Shown here: piece by piece, positions 6,293-10,510 of the stretch
Layout: every line of letters begins with the position of its first letter
Position numbering within the stretch: the first letter of the stretch is position 1
Source of the DNA: an uncultured Planctomycetaceae bacterium
Lineage (GTDB): Bacteria > Planctomycetota > Planctomycetia > Pirellulales > Pirellulaceae
NCBI GenBank assembly: GCA_903927685.1
Contig: CAIYOB010000389.1
Location: 1 to 10,510 of the forward strand
DNA length: 10,510 nucleotides
Reading direction: 5' to 3'
Notes under the pieces: generated by a model
The model's input: the letters and a program-made list of their open reading frames with translations, nothing else
Databases searched by the model: none
What the model was told of the DNA's origin: nothing
Made by a program: the position numbers and the translations under genes

Positions 6293-9200
6293 TCAGAAGT
6301 CCGCCGTTAGGACCTGCACCGGGCCCAGCAGTCCCGACTCGACCAGCGGCGTGTCCTTGATCAGCTTCCGGATGTTCGTGCGGGTCAGCCGCTTCTCCTC
6401 CGGCAACCCCTGGTCACCGATAACTCGATTCGGCCAGAAGTTCACGACCTCGACTTCCAGTACATTTCCGGTCGGTTGCACGGCGTCGGTCACGTCAACT
6501 TGAAACGGACTTGCCCACAGCACACCCAGGTCGCGACCGTTCAACTTGACCTGGGCCAGCTGCTTGACGACTCCCAAGTCCAACACCACGGGTCGCCCAG
6601 CCGCGTGCAGCGAGGGTGGCAAGTCGAAGGTCTGGCGATACGTAGCGGTCCCCGAATAGAAGCGGATGCCATCCTCCGGGCGTTTGGTCCAGTCGGTCAA
6701 CTCGGCGAACTCTACGCTTTCCGGACCACCCCAGCGGGGATCGAAACGGACCTGCCAAGCCCCCGCCAGCGTTTGGGCGGGCGTAAGCTTGGGGAAGTTG
6801 CCGCCAGTGGTACCTGGCGGCGCCGCAGCCGGCTGGCGGAAGACGAGGAACCAGGATCCGCACGGCGCAAACTGCAGCGGGACGGTCGTTCGGCCGGCGT
6901 CCACGTACCAAGCTGACAGAGGCCGCGTCCGGCCGGTCAACGGATCGAACAGTTCGGGAGCCTTGCCCGCCACGCGAAATGTGCACACCAGCTGTTCGTC
7001 GCGGTTGTTGCGGTTGGCGACAAAATAGATTTCGCATTCACCGTCGCGGCGGTGAATGTAGTCGACCAACGCGTTTTCATCCCCTCCGCTGAACTCAAAA
7101 TCCGGCAGGATGCCGTCGCCGGCCAGGACTTCGCGAGCCGTCTTGCCCCAGATCACGCGGCCCGACCCGACTTGGCGCTCGCCGACCGCCTGGGACGCAT
7201 CCTCACCCCACAGGGCGGAAGCCAGTTTCGCGACTTCGGCATCGCTGGAGGGGTAGTCCTGCAGGCCGGTGGCCTGGCTCGGTTTCGTGCCGATAACCGT
7301 CGCCCCGGCGTCGACGAGTTCCTTGACTTTGCGCAGCACGGCCAACGAGATCGCCGGCCGATTCGGCAATACGAGGACGCGATAGCTCATGCCGTCGGGC
7401 AGGACGATCCGGCCGTCGCGGACGCTCATCCGCGTCAGCACCACCTCCTCGGTCGCCACGTCATAGTCGTAGCCCGGCAGGACGCGGGCCGGATCGGAAC
7501 GTTTCAATTGGGCAAAGTTCGGCACGTGATCGCCGTAGTACGCGACCGCGTCGGCCACGAACGTCCCTCGCTGCAACAGGTACTGGCAGCGGTTCAGGTA
7601 AGCCAGGAACGCGGGCGATTTATTCCACCAGGTGGCGTTCGGGTTGAAGTGCGTGCCGGCAAAGTACTCTTGACCCGGCAAACCCATCTCGGCCGGCGAG
7701 CAGGTAAAGGCGTGCCACACCAGCCGGTTCAGGCCCTCGCACAACGCCTGGTCGAACGCCGGCTTGAGGTTGTCCCACAGGGTCTCCTGCCAATGCGGCC
7801 CGATCGTGGTAAAGCCCTCGGCGAGCACCAGTTTCCGACCGTAGGTATGCGCTGCGGAAGCCGGCTGTTTCACAAAAAAACGATTCGTGTCGCCGATGCG
7901 ATGCCGCCAGGACCAGGCCCAGAATTCGGACATCGGCGCGTCGTCCATGCCCAGGCAGCGGAGCGAGTCGACGGGCACGGCGTGGGGTCCGCCGGATTCG
8001 GGGTGCAGCAGCAACTGGTGTCGCCGCGCCCCCTCGGAGAACAGCCGGTAATGATTGTCCACCGCCAGATCGCCCATCGTCTTGCGGAAATCGTGCAGGA
8101 ACCGATTGCTGATCGGACGGCTGTCCACAATTTTGCCCGCGATCACCGGCAGGAACGGCAACAAATCATAGCCCCGCCGCCGCCGGAATTCCTCGCGGAG
8201 CGTTGGCGTCCAACTGGCCACCTCGACCTCCCAACTGTCCGTGTGCAGGTACTTGAGCGCGGTGCCGGCCAGGGGCCCCGCGTCGGCGATCAGCGGCTCG
8301 ACGATCTGCTCCCAGTACTTCCGAAAAGCGCCCGCATCAAACGGATCCAGCGCATAGCCTTCCCAGCCGTCGCTGCACGTTGACACGCGGCAATGGTCGT
8401 TCAAGGTGCAGCCGAACCGCAAGACCTGCCACTCACCCTCCGGTGCATCCCAACGCAGTGTTCCAGCGGCGTCCAGGCACGCGGTCAGGTCGCGGACGTT
8501 CAGTGCGGCCGTGTCCTCCTCGCCCGCTTCCGCAGGCAATTCTTCCAGCAAAGGCGTCGTATCGGGGGCCGAGAAGCTAAGCGGCTTGTGCAACGCTTTC
8601 TGAGCCCACATCTGCAGCGGCCGCCGCTGCGGACCGGTGGCGTTCACGATATGTCCGAGCGGATCCAGCAGTTGGGCTTCCACGATCTGGATGTTGCGCG
8701 GCGTCGCGGGGGTACGCGGGTCGCGGGAACCGTAGAACACCAGCCGGAACTGCGCGGCGCGAACGGCGTCGAACTTGCCCTCGGCGCGATCGGCGGCAGC
8801 GGAAAACTCGTGGACCGCGCGCCAAGCCTGTCCGTCGTCAGACACCTGCAGCTCGCCGCTGGTGGGTCCGTATCCCGACCGGCCTTGCACGGCAAAGCCG
8901 CTGACAGACACCGGCTGCGAGAAGCGGAATTGCAGCCACTCCGGCCGCTCGCGCGTGGGGCCCTCGCCCGCCTGGACGCCGTACGAAACCCAGAATGAAT
9001 CCGTCAGGCCGTCGCTCGCGAGCGGCGCCGCCTGCTCGACGCGTGCCGAACTGGCGGTCACCTCGCAGCCCACTCGGCCGGTGTCCGGCGCGGGTTTCAG
9101 GGGAAAAGCCACCACAGCCACGTCGCGGTACAAGTCGGGGTGGTGCTTCGGCACGGGCAACAGCTGCTCGACTTTCGCCGGGCCGGTCACCCGGGCTTCC

Positions 9201-9613
9201 GTCCAGACCAGTTTCTTGGGTGCATCCTCCGGCTGGACCATCGGCCCGCCGAGATTCCAGCCGCTTTGGATGTTCAGACTCATTTCCAGGCCCAGGCGGT
9301 CGGCCTCGCACAACGCATGCCGATACAGCTCGCGCCACTCGTCGGAAAAGAACGTCGGTCCGTGCGGCACGCGATCGTTGCCGTCCTGTTCCGCCCCGCC
9401 CGCGTCGCAGATCAACGCCCCGCCAAACCCTTTGGCGGCCATCTCCTCCAGATCGCGGGTGATCGACGCTTTGGTCACATTCCCGTTCAGCCACCACCAG
9501 TACGCCCGGACTCGCGCCTCGGGCGGCGGATTCAGAAACGCCTGGTCGTCCCCGGTGGCCCATTCGGCCCCCAGACCAAGAACGATCGCAATCCACAGAA
9601 ACACGCGTCTCAT
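6293..9613 (-). CDS. exported GH106-type alpha-L-rhamnosidase-like glycoside hydrolase with discoidin-like insertion
   Basis: The 1106-residue protein has a signal peptide (1-21, hydrophobic 4-14) and should act in the periplasm or outside, removing terminal alpha-L-rhamnose or a related sugar. The N-terminal block RAYWWWLNGNVTKASITRDL (36-54), the 'MAAKGFGGALI' strand and NIQSGWNLGGP (114-124) are characteristic of GH106. The barrel continues with LKYLHTDSWEVE (453-464), GYDLLPFLPVIAG (481-493), MSEFW (561-565) and LAEGFTTIG (597-605). Glu462, Glu563 and Glu599 are candidate catalytic acids; I cannot decide between them. Residues about 180-318 (PEWLQFRFSQPVSVSGF, SDDGQAWRAV, FRLVFYG) look like a discoidin/F5-8 type C beta-sandwich. 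About 684-860 is a flavodoxin-like region. Residues about 945-1100 are a GH2-type sugar-binding jelly roll (YRQTFDLP, VKLNGRDLGVLW, NFWPNRVIGD). A good GGAGG site precedes the ATG. It lies 69 bases after the DUF971 gene. Confidence 0.92.
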   Translation of the reverse strand: MRRVFLWIAIVLGLGAEWATGDDQAFLNPPPEARVRAYWWWLNGNVTKASITRDLEEMAAKGFGGALICDAGGAEQDGNDRVPHGPTFFSDEWRELYRHALCEADRLGLEMSLNIQSGWNLGGPMVQPEDAPKKLVWTEARVTGPAKVEQLLPVPKHHPDLYRDVAVVAFPLKPAPDTGRVGCEVTASSARVEQAAPLASDGLTDSFWVSYGVQAGEGPTRERPEWLQFRFSQPVSVSGFAVQGRSGYGPTSGELQVSDDGQAWRAVHEFSAAADRAEGKFDAVRAAQFRLVFYGSRDPRTPATPRNIQIVEAQLLDPLGHIVNATGPQRRPLQMWAQKALHKPLSFSAPDTTPLLEELPAEAGEEDTAALNVRDLTACLDAAGTLRWDAPEGEWQVLRFGCTLNDHCRVSTCSDGWEGYALDPFDAGAFRKYWEQIVEPLIADAGPLAGTALKYLHTDSWEVEVASWTPTLREEFRRRRGYDLLPFLPVIAGKIVDSRPISNRFLHDFRKTMGDLAVDNHYRLFSEGARRHQLLLHPESGGPHAVPVDSLRCLGMDDAPMSEFWAWSWRHRIGDTNRFFVKQPASAAHTYGRKLVLAEGFTTIGPHWQETLWDNLKPAFDQALCEGLNRLVWHAFTCSPAEMGLPGQEYFAGTHFNPNATWWNKSPAFLAYLNRCQYLLQRGTFVADAVAYYGDHVPNFAQLKRSDPARVLPGYDYDVATEEVVLTRMSVRDGRIVLPDGMSYRVLVLPNRPAISLAVLRKVKELVDAGATVIGTKPSQATGLQDYPSSDAEVAKLASALWGEDASQAVGERQVGSGRVIWGKTAREVLAGDGILPDFEFSGGDENALVDYIHRRDGECEIYFVANRNNRDEQLVCTFRVAGKAPELFDPLTGRTRPLSAWYVDAGRTTVPLQFAPCGSWFLVFRQPAAAPPGTTGGNFPKLTPAQTLAGAWQVRFDPRWGGPESVEFAELTDWTKRPEDGIRFYSGTATYRQTFDLPPSLHAAGRPVVLDLGVVKQLAQVKLNGRDLGVLWASPFQVDVTDAVQPTGNVLEVEVVNFWPNRVIGDQGLPEEKRLTRTNIRKLIKDTPLVESGLLGPVQVLTADF

Positions 9614-9620
9614 CAGTCAA

Positions 9621-9625
9621 CCTCC
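9621..9625 (-). promoter_or_regulatory. Shine-Dalgarno site of the GH106 gene
   Basis: On the minus strand GGAGG stands seven bases before the ATG at 9613-9611. It is the only strong, well-placed site in the window and fixes the start of this gene. Other genes here lack one, so this message may be translated more efficiently. Confidence 0.7.
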
Positions 9626-9682
9626 GCTTCAAGGCAACAGTCTTGTGACCTCAAGGAACTTAACGCGGCTGCTCTGGCTCGC

Positions 9683-10009
9683 TCAGCCCGGCAACTCGTG
9701 CCCGATGTCCCGCAATTGATCGAACGTGTAGATGCCCGTGTCATGCCCGTCGCTAAACGCGATGGAGTAGGCGTAGTTGCCCACGGGCTTCATCGACACC
9801 AGCCGCAGCGGCTGGGCCTCGGCCGGCGTGAGCACCGGCAGCAGCTCGGCGGGCTTCTGCTCGCCCGCCCTGCGTTTCTCCCGACAAGTGGCGCACGGGC
9901 AGAGAGTGCGGAGTTCCGCCAGCGGGTACTGCTGCTGGCGGCCGTCGCTCCAACGGATCAGCAGCGATGCGGGTTCGACGATTTTCAACTCGACGGGATA
10001 GACATTCAT
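9683..10009 (-). CDS. DUF971 protein (gamma-butyrobetaine hydroxylase N-terminal-like domain)
   Basis: The 108-residue protein is a single DUF971 domain: WSDGRQQQYPLAELRTLCPC near the start (about residues 20-39), the Cys cluster CPCATC, then VGNYAYSIAFSDGHDTGIYT and a closing LRDI. The Cys cluster with the later His is a probable zinc or iron site, as in the N-terminal domain of gamma-butyrobetaine hydroxylase; the free-standing form has no firmly established reaction. The ATG at 10009 gives the usual family length. A longer in-frame start at 10153 would add 48 basic, low-complexity residues, but it forms an ATGA overlap with the stop of the beta-helix gene, so coupled translation from there cannot be excluded. 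It sits between a beta-helix gene and the GH106 gene on the same strand. Confidence 0.85.
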   Translation of the reverse strand: MNVYPVELKIVEPASLLIRWSDGRQQQYPLAELRTLCPCATCREKRRAGEQKPAELLPVLTPAEAQPLRLVSMKPVGNYAYSIAFSDGHDTGIYTFDQLRDIGHELPG

Positions 10010-10149
10010 CGCGGGTCGCCTGGATGGATTCTCTTTGCACCTTGGCCGAGTCGCATTGTGGGTCAAGACGGACGCCACCGTCAAGGGCCGTTGGCGGCGG
10101 GCTGGGGGCGATAACGCGGACCTCTCCGCCTTGGGCGTTCCTGCCGCGG

Positions 10150-10510
10150 TCATTTGCCAGCGTCGCCGGCGCGGTGGTCCTCGACAGCGACGTCGGCTTC
10201 GATCGTGTTGTCCTGGAGAGTGAGGTCTCCGACCTGGGCTTCGACCAGGATGCCCACGGTTTGCGTCCGGCTGCCGGACGCGCGGGTGTCGCGAATCAGG
10301 TTCTGCTCGAAGACCAAGCCGTCGGTCGCCCCGCGAATCCGAATCCCGGGCGAAGCCGCCGCCGTGCCGTTGTCCTCGATGATGTTGGCCACCAGTCGGT
10401 TGCGGTGGGCGGCCATGCCAAGCGTCTCGTTGCGAAAGTGGACGCCTTCCCGCGCGTTGCGGCAGACGCGGTTCCGCTGCAAGAGATTGTCCGAGTCCTT
10501 GTGCCCAATC
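10150..10510 (-). CDS. right-handed beta-helix (pectate-lyase-like) protein, C-terminal part (5' partial)
   Basis: The frame runs open from the right edge (codon 10509-10507) to a TGA at 10152-10150, giving 119 visible residues; the start lies beyond the window. The sequence shows parallel beta-helix coils: DNLLQRNRVCRNAREGVHFR, then NRLVANIIEDNGT, then GIRIRGATDGLVFEQNLIRD, then TQTVGILVEAQVGDLTLQDNTIEAD. Repeated 'N-x-[ILV]-x-x-[ND]' turns and 'GIxIxG/EG' strands at about 22-24 residue spacing are typical of NosD/CASH and Pectate_lyase_3-type families. These fold into polysaccharide lyases, epimerases, hydrolases or inert repeat proteins; catalytic residues cannot be judged from this end. 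The tail VEDHRAGDAGK is not helical repeat. It is the upstream gene of a probable minus-strand run with DUF971 and GH106. Confidence 0.8.
   Translation of the reverse strand, partial: IGHKDSDNLLQRNRVCRNAREGVHFRNETLGMAAHRNRLVANIIEDNGTAAASPGIRIRGATDGLVFEQNLIRDTRASGSRTQTVGILVEAQVGDLTLQDNTIEADVAVEDHRAGDAGK

Noticed and set aside
6279..6294. Short hairpin (GGCTCC/GGAGTC) between the convergent HEAT and GH106 genes
   Set aside because: The stem has six pairs including a wobble and no T-tract, and it overlaps the GH106 stop codon; too weak to call a terminator.
7052..8383. 443-codon open frame on the plus strand inside the GH106 gene
   Set aside because: It is a shadow of the GH106 coding sequence: the product is rich in Arg, Gln and Val with no fold-like pattern, while the minus strand has a full set of family motifs.
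1..10510. CRISPR arrays, tRNA or rRNA genes, insertion sequences, attachment sites
   Set aside because: No regularly spaced repeats, cloverleaf-like sequence, transposase motifs or terminal inverted repeats were found on reading through both strands.

Overview
The window looks like a piece of a high-GC planctomycete chromosome (Pirellulales-like). This is inferred from strong G/C preference in third codon positions, weak or absent Shine-Dalgarno sites before most genes, exported glycoside hydrolases with discoidin-like appendages, an exported HEAT-repeat protein and a DUF971 protein. No rRNA or marker gene is present, so the phylum is an inference.

Layout. 1-693 (+) is the 3' end of a probable alpha/alpha-toroid carbohydrate-active protein. 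823-1287 (+) is a small membrane-anchored lipocalin-like protein with less G/C-biased codons. 1396-3483 (+) is an exported GH29 alpha-L-fucosidase with three C-terminal beta-sandwich regions. 3655-4422 (-) is a PlsC-type acyltransferase, convergent with the fucosidase. A divergent intergenic region with a 12-bp perfect palindrome and an AT island separates it from 4665-5186 (+), an unknown membrane-anchored protein, whose stop overlaps the start of 5183-6247 (+), an exported HEAT-repeat protein. On the minus strand, read right to left, come the 3' end of a right-handed beta-helix protein (>10510-10150), a DUF971 protein (10009-9683) and a very large exported GH106-type alpha-L-rhamnosidase-like enzyme (9613-6293).

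How the genes may work together. The fucosidase, the rhamnosidase-like enzyme, the beta-helix protein and the toroid fragment could together attack a deoxyhexose-rich polysaccharide such as an algal, plant or bacterial exopolysaccharide. The acyltransferase, DUF971 and HEAT genes look like general or unknown functions interleaved with them. No sulfatase, transporter, sigma/anti-sigma pair, mobile element, CRISPR array, tRNA or rRNA was seen. There are no gene-free stretches over 300 bases. The longest is 4423-4664.

No clearly new multi-gene system was found. The points most worth a second look are the coupled unknown/HEAT pair, the discoidin-like insertion in the GH106 enzyme, the hairpin immediately before the fucosidase start, and a possible dispersed repeat at about 3484-3600.
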